A DNA stretch of 64,000 nt, taken from Diploscapter coronatus (Eukaryota > Nematoda > Chromadorea > Rhabditida > Rhabditidae). The notes beneath the pieces are model-generated. The model was not told where the DNA came from and searched no databases. It worked only from the letters and a program-made list of their open reading frames with translations. Where the stretch lies: assembly GCA_964036155.1 (NCBI GenBank), contig OZ038422.1:6099201-6163200 (forward strand), given 5' to 3'. Shown here piece by piece: positions 38,101 through 49,767 of this stretch. The position numbers and the translations under genes are program-made. Each line of letters begins with the position of its first letter. Position 1 is the first letter of the stretch.

Positions 38101-38375
38101 CATGTCACGGAGTTGATTTCACTTCAATTGAGCATAAACTCTTTGCGGAATTCTGATTTCTAAGAATTTTGCTTGTTGTTTATTATTATTTCGAAAATCG
38201 GCAGTTGAAAGTTATGGATTAAACTAGTTTGAAGAAAAACATCAGTTGGTATATTTTCGAAAACAGACTAGGTTGAATATTGGAAATATATTTCAATTGC
38301 AAAGAAATTTTCAGAGTCCGATTTAACCCTGATGGAACACCACGAGGCGTATTGAAGAATGGCGGACAACATTAG
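35133..38375 (+). CDS. Cys-rich single-pass membrane protein, Shisa-like layout
   Basis: Exons join with agreeing phases: 35133 start, a second exon from about 35255, a third ending near 35526, a membrane exon from about 36185, then about 36525-36566, about 37890-38006 and a last exon from about 38317. The stop TAG is at 38373-38375. The product begins with a signal peptide (FLFICLSLSSVILLVQA). A short ectodomain with paired cysteines follows (RCPKNKFGIELECAFECC and GYYCCGAEE). The membrane segment is IIGLIVSIVLSILLSFFCC; then come basic RRRNP and a cytosolic tail with HPPHYREDDMYHGG, ending NGGQH. Signal peptide, CC-pairs, one membrane segment and a Pro/Tyr tail resemble Shisa/VOPP1-type adaptors, but I cannot prove homology by eye. 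An alternative first exon at 35987-36060 also fits the membrane exon in phase. Confidence 0.75.
35987..36060 (+). CDS. Candidate alternative first exon of the Shisa-like gene
   Basis: ATG at 35987 opens 24 codons plus two bases (MGIVFGKFCWPDQGYY then KDHSVFPF) and stops at a GTAAGG donor at 36061. Phase 2 fits the acceptor of the membrane exon exactly, giving FPFAIDYTMLIIG. The isoform would lack the signal peptide and the Cys-rich ectodomain but keep the membrane segment and tail. It lies in the intron between ectodomain and membrane exons. Sequence support is the open frame, the strong donor and the phase match only. Confidence 0.55.
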
Positions 38376-38687
38376 TGTAAATATTACTTCCTCCTACGAA
38401 TTACCTGATCTGGCAATTTCACGTAACAAATCATATCACAACTATTGCAAATATTCTTAACATGCTCATCTTGTGTTAGTCATTTTTGTATAGTGCTCTT
38501 CATTTTCTCATTTGATTTTCTTCCGAATGACTTCAAAATTCGAAAGCTTATCCCCCCTCAATCTTCCTCTCTAATAAGCCATAATTGATGGTTGATAATT
38601 GAAAAACTTAAAACGAAAAGATTTTAAAAAATTCTTCAATGAAAGCATCGATTTTTATTTACATACACATATGACATCATTTTAACA

Positions 38688-41303
38688 CTACGAGGAAGTG
38701 AAAGAAAGACGATTTCCAGATTTGGGAAAAGTCGTAGCTGAATTGTTGAATATCTTGCTAGGAAAGAATTTAGAACGAACGAACATCTTATAATCGCTTA
38801 CAAAATGAATAATGATGAGCGGATTGACGAGAAAGCTGAGAGGGTAGGGAGATGAGAAGACAAGGGTCAGGGGAACGGATGACTCGTGATCTGCTGCGAA
38901 CAAAGAAAGTTGAATGATCGAGGGAAGGTTGGAGAAGACGAATGGAATCGCTACCTGAAATTTCGATTCAATGATAAAAACCCACAGAAATATATTCAAT
39001 TCACATACGTCCATCTCTTTGATAAATTTATTGTGAGTCAATTCAGCCGAATTCAAATTTAAAGTAAAAATCACGCTATTTTTGCAGAATGAAGACTCAT
39101 AGGAAGTAATAATTCATTGAATATCTCAGGATAGTTTTATCTGTGTAATTATCAATATAGTATTTACCTGACACAACATTAGTTTGAGCATTTGTCGATT
39201 GAGATTCTTAGCGTTTTTGCTGATTGCATTCGACTTGATCTTCCTCAAAATTGCTACGGATGAGAATACGGTGAACCCGTGTTGCAAAAGGAGAATAACT
39301 AATGACTCCAACTGGATGAATGTGTAGAGCATGGTCTTTGTTTGATTCTTTGCACTATTCTGGAAAAGAGTATTCCTGATTTTAAGATTTGAACAAATTA
39401 TTTTACCCCAGTAAGAGCTCCCAAGAAAGTCGTCTCTTCGAGATCTACTTGGAACAATTCCCAGATCTAAATCAATCGGCTATGTCTTTGAATTTTTAAT
39501 AGGATTATAAATTCATCCGAAATATTAAACTACGGAAAGAAAATGAAGAATTTTGTTTCATCAAGGCTCGTGGTTTAATCTCATATTTATCATAACAGGT
39601 GTATCTAGCACATTCGAGGGAAATTATTTTGTTCCGTTTTTAATTTATCAGCAATAATTCTAAGCTCGTATTCACCAGTTGTTTAGAGGCATTCACTAAT
39701 TCGTCAGTTCTCCAATAGGATAATCTCAAAATGATACTCCAATTCGTAAAAATGGCAAAATTGAACAATAGTGCATAGACGAATCCGTTTCGAGAATACA
39801 CATAATCCATCACATTCGGTCTAAAAATATGTACTCTTTCATTTACCGAGGAAGTTTCCGAAAGTTAAAAGTTTCTTCCAAAGTTTAAATTTCAGTTCCA
39901 CTTTAGAAAATATTTTAATTTAGTTTATAATTTAATTAATTATGGAATTGTGCAGGTAGATTTTAAAAGTATTCTATTTTGAAATTGCAAAGTAGTAATC
40001 TTATGATGAGGTCAACGATAATGAGTATTTTACCTGCAAAGTTGTAAATAGCGATATACAAAACTGTTGAACGTGATTAGTGTTGATATTTGACCGAACG
40101 CTGCTAGCAAATACATCAGAATATCACCGAGAGGAATGATCCCCAGGGGAGATATTGACAAAATAATGATTGAGTTTTTATCCGCATTCACGATCTGAAA
40201 TTTAAGCGGTTTTTATACAAAAATTGTTCTATTTCTCTTTCGTTCTTATAATGAATTCAATTTTTGCTAAAGTTCACTGATTTAAGGTATAGAAACTTTC
40301 TAAGGAAGTTGTCATTTGAGATGTTGTCAATGGCCGGCTGCTTGATACGAAGTAAATGATATGGACTTTTGATCCACGGTAATTAGCGCATTGTCTGCAG
40401 CAGACTTTACGCTATTGTATCGTACTGAAAGAACGAGTCAGATGATTATTTGATAATACGCAATACAAATTTTTCAAAAATCGCATTTGTGAATCATTTA
40501 TTTCGTCTCAAGTTATCGGTCATTCACAATAAAACGCTCATAGAATTAACGATTTAACAAATGACATTTTTATCACACTTCACAATGTTATGCATGAGTA
40601 TTCCGTGAAGCCTATAAAAATTCAACGAACCGGAATTAGACAGCAGCACAGAATCGATAAAACGATATCGACTAATCCAAATAACAAAAAGAAGTATTTA
40701 TAGGAGTTGATGTAGCGAGTTTTACAGCGAAAATAAATAAAGAGTAGAAAAATATTGACTGCCAACGCAACTACGGTAGCCAAAATGTAATAGTACGTGA
40801 AGATTCTGATCGCTAACTGAAAGTTGAGGAATTACTGAAATTTACAAAATTGAAATGTTTCGATAGTCATAACTTTTATAAAAGAAATTTCAACTCAAAA
40901 TATCATTATTTATATCACCTGCATATTCATCCCATTTTATCTGTAAAATATAATAGATATATTTACAGAGATACAAATTACATTTAAAAAAAAAAAAACT
41001 ACTGAATTTAAGGCTGTTTTTTTCTAATTTCGAAGGGTTGTGTTTATTTTATCATTAACAAGTTGTTTAATTTTGGTAATACTCAAAAGCATTTGAAGGT
41101 AATAAGAAAGTTACAATATCGAATAAATTTCGAACTAAATAGTTTTAAGCGCATTTGCAATTAGACTGCATTTTGATAATTTTTTGAAAACGGATCATAA
41201 GCCGTAATTCAATTTCAGTGAAATTCATAATTTTACTAGTGCTTAAATTTTTACATAAGGTTCAGAGTAAGAATAAATTCACCTCATTGGCTGTTGTGGT
41301 CAT
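38688..41303 (-). CDS. 7TM chemoreceptor, Str superfamily (copy A)
   Basis: A nematode-type serpentine receptor, expected in ciliated sensory neurons. Exon 1 is only 21 nt (41303-41283, MTTTANE). Exon 2, from 40816, carries TM1-2 with YYYILATVVALAVNIFLLF. Exons near 40195-40040 (GIIPLGDILMYLLAAFGQ and NSFVYRYLQLC), 39810-39665, 39463-39404 (IWELFQVDLEETTFLG), 39360-39167 (LLLQHGFTVFSSVAIL, RQMLKLMLCQ) and 38954-38688 (VAIPFVFSNLPSII and VNPLIIIHFVSDYK) follow. The F.YRY motif and the final P-L-I..FV.DYK pattern are typical of the Str/Srj group. Exon order and borders are shared with copy B, so the pair is a tandem duplication. The reading frame appears intact. The ligand is unknown. Confidence 0.82.
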
Positions 41304-42168
41304 CACAGTCGTTTACTGAAATCAATAGTTTTTTTTTCAGCCAATCAGATAAGAATAAAAAGACGAATAGGAAATCGAAAAGCGCATTGAATTCTCCGAA
41401 AAAATGAATATAAAATTGTAGATAATTGGATAAGTGGCAAATAATGTTCGATTAACGAAAAGGGATACTTGAAAATCGGGGAAAACTCATCTTTCGTCTA
41501 TCAGAAATTATCAATACGTTAATAATTCGAGTGAAACAAATTCGTTCTTGAAAAGGAAGAATATCAGCAAATAGAAAGGTAATGAAACATCGAGGAAGAA
41601 TAATTCCTCAAATACTACGCAAGGATAAATTCTATGATACTATATGCAACTTATCCCGATCTATTGAACTGTGTAAGATTGAAGAAAAATGAATCGCATG
41701 CTGATGATATGACACGTTTCTAATAGTTTATATTTATTTTGAGAAAGTTAACTTCTTCTAATTAGGAAATAACGTTGCTTTTTATTCGTGAATTTTCCAA
41801 TAGTCGTAAAAATTAACTGCGCGTATTTATTTAGAAATAAGATATGCGAACGGTGATTTTTGATATTTTGGAACAAATTAGAGAAAATGGATATGAGTGA
41901 CAATTCTACATAATTCTTTGAGATTATGGGCTCAGAATATTAGAATTCAAAGGGTTTCCTTGTTCATGTTTATTAATTGTAATGGTTTAAAGATAAATTT
42001 TAATTCGATCATCATTTAGATATCACCTCTTTGGGGGAAATTTTTATCTGAACGCAAGTTTCTAAAGTAATTCATTAAAAAATGGACATTCTACTCCATA
42101 AAATTCGCACAAAGAATAATAGAAAACTCTATTTTGTATTTGACGCGATTTATTAAAAACGTCTTGTC
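41304..42168. other. Intergenic between chemoreceptor copies
   Basis: AT-rich, no coding exon recognised. It should hold the promoter of copy A (5' end at 41303) and the 3' end of copy B. Confidence 0.6.
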
Positions 42169-44072
42169 CTAATTAAGCGTGGAATGATTCCTCGATCTAT
42201 TCATAACTTGAGATGCGCTACTGAAGACCTTATTTGGTCTAATTATCCTTGTCACATACAATTTATAATCGCGCACGAAAAAGATGATCACGAGTGGATT
42301 GGCTAACGTGCACAATGGATAGATTGCTGAAAGACACAGAGCGAGGGGAACTGGACTCGCGAATCCGATCTGGAAGAAAAGACTTCCGACCGAGGCTGGA
42401 AGATTGATGCACACGAATGGAATTGCACACTGAAATTGTCCATTATAGAATAACATCTTTAACTTGACAATATCTAATAAGCGATAGCAAGAAGCAATAA
42501 TTTTGAATTGAAAATATATTGATTCTGACAATTTTGAAAAACTTGTTGAAAATTAAACCATAAGAAGAATGCATGGGTACTTTGATTCTGAATTCAAAAG
42601 TTCTTATTTCAATTCCGATTGACAACTCAATCCTACCTGGCAAAGGAGTAATTTGAGCATTTGTCGATGCAAATTTCTCGCATTGGAACTAATCAGATTT
42701 GTGTTGATATGCTTCATTATGGCAACCGAACAATAAACGATGAAAACGTGGTGCAAAACGAACATCAAAATCGCTTCCGTTCCTAGCGACAATTGAATGA
42801 TATTCACTTTCATCTGAAATTTCTAGATCAACGCAAATAGATTTTTCATAAAGCAGAATTGACTATTTTAGCTTGTTGGAAATAATAGATGCGACATATA
42901 CCTTTGAAGAAACTCCCAAATATGATGTGCTCGTAATATTGACATTAAACTGCTGCCAAATCTGAAATCAGTACTCTCGAAATTCGAATGCGAATAATTT
43001 TTACAGCATCTTTGAGCGTCTCAGTCAATTCTCCGGTTCTCCACAAGACGAGTCGCATAATTAGCAGCCAATTGACTAGAACCAATCCATTTATGATAAC
43101 CACAAAATGAATATGGTTGCGGGTGAAGAGTAAATTCATCAAGTAGGGTCTGAAATCAGGTTAATTTTACCGGCTGCTACTCGCCTCGAAATTTTGATGC
43201 TCTTACTTGCACAATCGAAGATATTGATGAAGGAAACTATTGAGAATTAATAGCATCATGATCTGAAACGATGCTCCCAACAGACACATTAGAATATCAC
43301 CCAGAGGGAGAATTGCCAGTGGTGATAAGCAAATGTAGCCTGTTGCACTCGAGGTGGATGTCATTACCTGAATATATCTTGCAAGAATTATTTTTGGTGT
43401 ATTGAAATTTTGATATGCTGTTTTTAATGAATCTTTTCTTGTAAAACTATATTCTTTTACTGGCTCAAAACTGAAGTTATTTCTCGTTTAAACTTTACGA
43501 AATACGATTTTTCTATCTATGAAAAGTGAATATTTGTCATATTGTATTCGTTCTGCGATATGAATAGCAACCTGTAAATAACGGAATGACCAAATGGTGA
43601 AATGCTTTTTGCATTTGACGAAATAACAAAATTACGGAATATTATGTTCAGACATGTCACTTCAAGGCCTGGGCCTCAAAAATTCCTTGAAATAACATAT
43701 TTGTTTTGATGTCATTGTTTTCTTATGATCTATTTGTTATAAATTTATCGTTCTTGCTATCATTTTCATGTTTTCTTTGCGAAAAATCAATTAATTTTAA
43801 AATTTTAGATAAAATATTTACCGGTAGCAATGAGCAGAATAGAAGTGCCTGAATGATGCCGACGATAGCGAAGAGTAGAAAGAAATATTTGTATGACAAA
43901 ATGAGCCGTGTTGAGCAGCGGAAATAAATATCAAGTAAGAATATGTTCACAAATACTGACAGAATTGTCACACATATGTAATAGGAAATGTATATCTTTC
44001 TGTAGGTCTAAAGTAGGGTTAAATTTTGAAAGATAGTGACTAAGAAAAATTTACCTCATCTTCTAAATTCAT
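42169..44072 (-). CDS. 7TM chemoreceptor, Str superfamily (copy B)
   Basis: Tandem paralogue of the previous receptor with the same exon plan. Exon 1 is 18 nt (44072-44055, MNLEDE). Exon 2 has YISYYICVTILSVFVNIFLL and RLILSYKYFFLLFAIVG. Later exons carry SPLAILPLGDILMCLLGASF, NSFLHQYLRLC, NHIHFVVIINGLVLVNWLL, IWQQFNVNITSTSYLG (42959-42902), LHHVFIVYCSVAIM with RQMLKLLLCQ, and CAIPFVCINLPASVGSLFF with LANPLVIIFFVRDYKLYV (42429-42169). The TAA stop is at 42169-42171. The SFLHQY motif replaces the SFVYRY of copy A. The frame appears intact, so it is probably a working receptor of unknown ligand. Confidence 0.82.
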
Positions 44073-44561
44073 TGTGACGGAATTATGGCAAGGCTATGAT
44101 ATTTTTTGCATTAAGTTAAATAAAAATGAATGTAACTGAAAAATGAAATTTGGACAAAGGACTAAAACCTTTTGAACAATCTGATGGATAAGAAAAATAT
44201 TTTCGAAGTAAGTAAAACGAAACAAGTTCGAAATTATAATTTCAAACTCTTATTCCTCAAAGTTGTGGTGATGCTCGAAGATATCTTATCAATTTCGAAT
44301 TATCAACATTTTCATTGCAGTAATTCAAGCGTAGTTAATCCTCACTATTTCTTCATCAACACTTTTTTCAGGAATTCATCTCTTCGAGATGAAATAAAAT
44401 CTTAAATTCATTTATTTAGTTCAATAATATATATATTTCTTAATAAATCTAACTTAAATAAACAGTGAATACTCAATACCCATAAACGACTTAGTCACTT
44501 CAGAAATCAGTCAGCGCTTTTTAGAGTATGGGTCTGATATTTGTGAGCGCATTGAATGTGA

Positions 44562-46797
44562 TTAATTGAACGTAGAAACAGTGACTATAGTAGTAGGTTT
44601 TCCAAGTTGAGAATTCGAAGCTACTCTGACATTGTTTGAGAGTGTAACCCCAAGAGAACTGGTATTTGAATTCTTCGGTCGACTGCAGGTTTTCACGGCC
44701 AGTTGACGAAAGTCCTTGTTTATTAAAACGTAAACTACGATATTCACTGCTCCTGAAAATGACAATGATGTTCATATCATATTTTAAATGAACCCGCCTG
44801 AGGCCATCAATCCGCAATTATAAAATGGGCCGATAGAACGAAAAATAGAGTATCCAATCATTTCAACGAAACCAACACCGACTGAGGGAATCGTGATGAA
44901 CACCATCGACTGCAGCAGAATGCCCAGAGAGGTTTGGTTCGCCTGTTGAAACTAGAAAACTCATCAAGATTTCTATTTTTTCAATTTGTTTAAATTTCTC
45001 GACTAGATTATTTTTATTTTGCTGTCTTTTTAATAGACCTGCAAATAAAATCCTCGCCTGCGGATCGAAGGTCGGATGCGTGTCTGATTTTTCGAAATTT
45101 GTGAAAAATGAGGATATAGGCGTCAAATTTTGATAAAAGTTACAAGTCTGCTTCTTAGCGAATGCAAATTGCATCGGAGTAAATAGTGTACAACTCAATA
45201 ATCCTGCGAAATTATAGCTCCAATTGTGGAAAGAAATGTAGTATGAGTGGTAGTTGTCTGATGACGTAAGGAGTTCATTGGCTTGTTGAGTGTAAGAAAG
45301 GATTTCTTTTACGAGATTTCTTCAAAAACTTAAATAAGTTGTCCGAAAATTATTGGCGTAAGTGGATATTTGATTAAAAACTATTAATTCCTACTTGTCT
45401 AAATTTAGCATTTTCATTTCTGAATGACTGTTGATTTGTTTTCCGCCTCAATTCTTTCAGTTTCTCGAGCATCACGAGCGTCAGAATTATTATTAGACAG
45501 CCAATCGTCTGAATCAACAGGAATTATTTGTAAGAATAATTATTTTCTATTCAAAGAAATGAGAGTAATTTCATCTACAAGTTTGAAATAATTGCATTAA
45601 ATAAAGTTGAATGCAAACCATATTCGAAACTCCCCAATAATATCTAAATTGATCGCTGACAAAGCAACCGATTGTGGCACAGTTGATGTGTTCTTGGATT
45701 GGAGATGATAGGAACAGATAAATAACATCGAAGGCAGCGAATAGTACAGCGATCAGCAGTGAAACATTCGCAAAGATGCTGTTGTTAACTTTTCGATAAT
45801 AGACGGGAATGATTATGGCCTGAATTTTTATATTAAATTAAACGCCCAATATCTTAATTGGCATCTCGTAATCATAATCGTGCTATTTGAAAAAAAATAT
45901 AAAATTATAGTCAAGTGCAAAATGCTACTCACAATATTTCGATCCAACGCAATTGCAGTCGTCAGGATAAGTTTAACCTTGAGTTGGATTGGTTGAACCT
46001 GCGAGGAAATCATTAGATATGTTGGATAATAAGAGATTTCGACTGGATTCCAATAAGTCACCAAGAATATAGTGTACGGGTATCCTACAAATATTCAAAA
46101 ATAGGTAATTTCGAAATTTCAATTTACCAAAGAATGCCAACAAAAAATCGCTCAATGTCAAATACAATATCAGACGCATGATTTTGTTGTTACGTAGTGA
46201 CTTGTTCCTAAATTTCTATCTAACTATTTAATTTTTTCTGTTAAATCCTTATAGGTTTTCCTATTTAAGTTCGAGCGTTTTGGCTTATTATTCATTTGAA
46301 ACATTTTCACGTGAGTATTACTTCTAAAAATTTCGCGAAGCTTGTGTCTAACTTATCACGATGATAACTCAAAGAGTGACTACTATATTTATTTGAGCTT
46401 CCCATTGTTCATGAGAAAATTTGGAACAGAATAAAATAATGTTTGATAAATACAATTTTCAGAAAGCTAAACTGTTCAAATTTCATCCACATTGTCAATG
46501 AACAAAAATATTCTGATAGAATAATCAATATGCGTAAACTATTTCCAAACTTTCTCTTACTTCATTATTTGTAAAAAAAAAAAAAAAAAAAAACAATTGG
46601 CACTTCCTTATCCAAAATCTTCAAGGATCAATATCAGTGATCCTGAAAAGTAAAACTGACCTTGCAAATAGAAACAAAATGAATGCATTCCCGAATAACG
46701 ATATTGTCTCGAAGAAGATGATGAGCACCTCCAGAACGAGGAACATTTCCATGGTCATCGTGGCTTTATTGTCCTTATATAATTCGGAATCAGACAT
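44562..46797 (-). CDS. 7TM chemoreceptor-like GPCR, different family (Srbc/DUF621-like)
   Basis: Start at 46797 with TM1 (MFLVLEVLIIFFETISLFGN then AFILFLFAR). Next come NKSLRNNKIMRLILYLTLSD (exon from 46211), GYPYTIFLVTYWNPVEISYY and QLKVKLILTTAIALDRNI (exon 46085-45932), then AIIIPVYYRKVNNSIF with CATIGCFVSDQFRYYWG (about 45819-45619). TIGCLIIILTLVMLEKLKEL, ANQTSLGILLQSMVFITIPS with GPFYNCGLMASG (ends at 44798), and GAVNIVVYVLINKDFR (from 44752) close the protein; the stop is at 44562-44564. The IALDR motif after TM3 and the layout recall the Srbc/DUF621 group, not Str. The last intron uses a GC donor (44797-44796), and the phase fits only that way. The exact family name is tentative. Confidence 0.78.
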
Positions 46798-47743
46798 TGG
46801 AGGAATTTGACAACAGGGTCGCGTGAGGAGGAAGAGGATAAATGGGGAGTGCTTCTTGGCCCACAGACTACATCCTCACGAAATTCAGAAAAATGCATTT
46901 ATATTGAGATTCGCAGAGATGAATTAACAATTGCGTGAGATGAGGTGCAATACAATTTGAGTGGACAGAAAATATTTTATAATCGTAAGGTGAAAGAATT
47001 TTGATATGACTAGCCTAGGGTTGCAGACCTACAAAAATTATATTAGTTTTTATTTTATGAAAAGAATCATAATTGTATGCCAAAAGTGCAAGGTTTTAGA
47101 TCAAAGAAATATTCTGTGAACTTATGGAATATGCGATATTGTTTCTACCACTCATTTCTATTCTTTTCAGACTGAAATATCGAGAAAAAAATCAAAGAGT
47201 GTAAAATTCATAGTGCAATATTATGAGCACAAATTATATCTAAAACACAAGTTGTATAGACAAATTCCAGTCTAACCTCAAGCGCTTGGTATAAACTATC
47301 CCATAATTTTATTCTGGAGAAAATGAAGCAAAAATTCAATTCATTTTGGATTACAAACTTCTTATGATAAGAAGTTAAGATAATGCTGAAATAAGAATTT
47401 CTATTCAGTTATTTCCTTTAGGCAAAACACAGTTCTCCATAAAACAATAAGAATAATAATAATATGTGATAGAGTATATTTTCAATGCCATTCTTCATTA
47501 TCTTTTCTAGCACGAATTTATTCATTTCATTCTATACGAAAAATTTGTATTGTAGAATAGTAAAGTTTCCGGATGCACGTAAATTCTTCCTCTCCGACTA
47601 TGAATCAGAATGACTAAATTCTCCCTTCTTATTCAACTTTTTTCTTTCTCTAATTTGTCTGACATATTATAACTCATTCTCATTGTACAACGTAACCACA
47701 TTTCTACAAACACTTACTTAGTTTGGGAGCATTTTTAATTAAA
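46798..47743. other. Divergent intergenic region
   Basis: Between the 5' ends of the minus-strand GPCR and the plus-strand secreted protein. AT-rich. No coding exon or repeat was recognised in it. Confidence 0.6.
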
Positions 47744-48899
47744 ATGCATTCTATATTTTTATTGTCGTTGGCTATAACCGTGCAATTTTGCCGGAGTTTC
47801 AATGTGCCTCGGAATCTTGACAAACGACAAGTCGACTTCGATGAGGGGTTCTTGGAGATGCAAGTTGAGCCCAATTTGCCACACCTCGAATCAAGCATGC
47901 AGCACTTGAGTGTAATTTAAATAATATAAAATTATTTTTACGGTTCTTTTTGACAGTTGGAATGACTATTTTATTCAACTTCTTTCAAATGTAATTGGGA
48001 ATTTGATGCGAAAAACACGGTTCTATTCGAAGAAAATAATTTAGAAAGAAGGATACTTTTATGCATCTTTTAGATCCTTCTAGTATTTGTGTTGCGCGAA
48101 GTTGAATGTTTTTTTAATCGAGGTTTTGAAGTTACTTTCAAAAATTCGTAGTAAAATCCAAGGATGAAAGTTTTCCATTCGAAATCGAAGCACATGCAAT
48201 TTTATTTCTAGAAACAAACACGGGTCCTGGTTCTAAAAATTGAACATTTCGTCCAATCCTAGTTTGGGTCATAGTAAAAAAGCGAAAATTATCTTCATGT
48301 GTCGTCGTCTATGAAGTGGAATCATTTTGAAACTCCATGTATGATTTGTAATGATGAACTTGTCTGCAGATGTAGAACAAAAACAGATCTTCGTAACTTT
48401 GAAGCTCTAGTGATCACCCAAATTTCAAGTTCAGGAGCTGATCGCTCAACTTGAAGAGGAAGAGGCTGCGCAGTGGCAGAGGATCGCTGACCAGACAGAT
48501 GCAACGGAGGAGAAACAGAAGGAACAAGAGCAGCAGCAACAACATCAACAGCAGAAAGAATCGACTCCTGTGGCTCCGCACGCCGCCTCTACCACTCCTC
48601 TGCTGGATGTGTTGCACGGACTGGTTGTCGAGGCTGAAAAGCTGCATCAGGAGCAGCTCAAGCACGAGCAGTTGAAGACGGCTGCCACCAAATCGGAAGT
48701 CATCTATCAAACCAAGACAATTTCACCTGCTACGACGTACAGTCCAAACACTTCTCCATCCACGACAACTCTTCAAGTAAGATACATTTAAAGATTTACA
48801 AAAGTCAACCAAATATTGCCGATTCAGGCGACTACTTCAAGTGCACCAAATGTGAAGTCAATAGAATCAGCATCAGAGCCGTCGAAGAAAAACCCCTAA
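47744..48899 (+). CDS. Secreted Gln/Glu-rich protein, function unknown
   Basis: ATG at 47744 opens a signal peptide (MHSIFLLSLAITVQFCRSF). A dibasic DKRQ that could be a processing site follows, then DEGFLEMQVEPNLPHLESSM. After an intron of about 520 nt, a second exon (from about 48436) reads ELIAQLEEEEAAQWQRIADQ. A Gln/Glu-rich run, LDVLHGLVVEAEKLHQEQL and a Thr/Ser/Pro-rich stretch follow. A last exon encodes TTSSAPNVKSIESASEPSKK and ends NP with TAA at 48897-48899. The EAEKLHQEQLKHEQLK part is likely a helix or coiled coil. The splice can use either of two acceptors five bases apart, with matching donors. No domain is recognised; a secreted or vesicular structural or peptide-precursor role is possible but unproved. 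Confidence 0.65.
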
Positions 48900-49327
48900 A
48901 ATCAAGGAGAACAATGAAATTCCTTCTTAAATTATCGAAGAATTTTATAAACCATCAAATTTCATGAGTTTTATGAAATGCTCAATAATATAATTGTGTC
49001 AGACAAATAATTTTCTCCAAATTTTTTTTTAGCATTTCAATAAACATTTTTAGTCTTTTTTATTCAACGATGACTATTGAAGCTCTTCTTAAAGACGCTT
49101 ATTTTAAGAAAAGTAGACAATTGTTTCTATTTACATGAGAGAAGTTGACCAAAATGCATTATTCGGCCTTCAGCATTAGCGATAATTAATTAGACAAGCG
49201 AAATCCGTTCATTCCTCGGCGTTTTTGGACTCAAACATCTCTGAGTCGACAATAAGGCATACTATTCTTAAATTTTCAGATATCAAATAACGTGTAATAT
49301 ATCGAAAACGAGACGAATGGAGACAAA
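48900..49327. other. Intergenic
   Basis: AT-rich, nothing recognisable. It contains the 3' flank of the secreted Gln/Glu-rich gene. Confidence 0.6.
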
Positions 49328-49583
49328 ATGGCAATCGAAGCGCCGAATGGAACCACCACTCAGGATGCCCCTGTAATCAATATTACTACAAATTCTCCAA
49401 ATTTTTGAGCATAAATATTGCTTATCCTTGTGTTTGAATTAATATATTTTGATTTTTTCCCATGATTATAGATTTGCTATTTGGTAATTTATACAAAATT
49501 CTATACCAAATTCAATTATAAATTCAATCATTTTGTAGGCTTCTTATGATGCTATTTTACGCGGATCAAACAGTTTATTATGA
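49328..49583 (+). CDS. Possible two-exon short ORF (29 codons)
   Basis: ATG at 49328 reads MAIEAPNGTTTQDAP to a GTAATC donor at 49373. A TTTTGTAG acceptor leads to 49539, which continues in phase as ASYDAILRGSNSLL, then TGA at 49581-49583. Both borders are plausible, but 29 codons is short and nothing else supports it. It could be the 5' part of a gene whose later exons I did not find. Confidence 0.25.
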
Positions 49584-49767
49584 ACAAAGCAGATAATTCA
49601 CTTTTAAATTTATTATACACGGTAAATTATCGCAAGATTTTTTCAACACGTTTCATAATTATCCCGAAAATTGGAACGACGTTCAAAACAAACCAGTATA
49701 CTTCTTGTTACACTGCTCATTATTTATAAATAGTGAGCGTGCATAATGGGAATTTCATGTAACCTGT

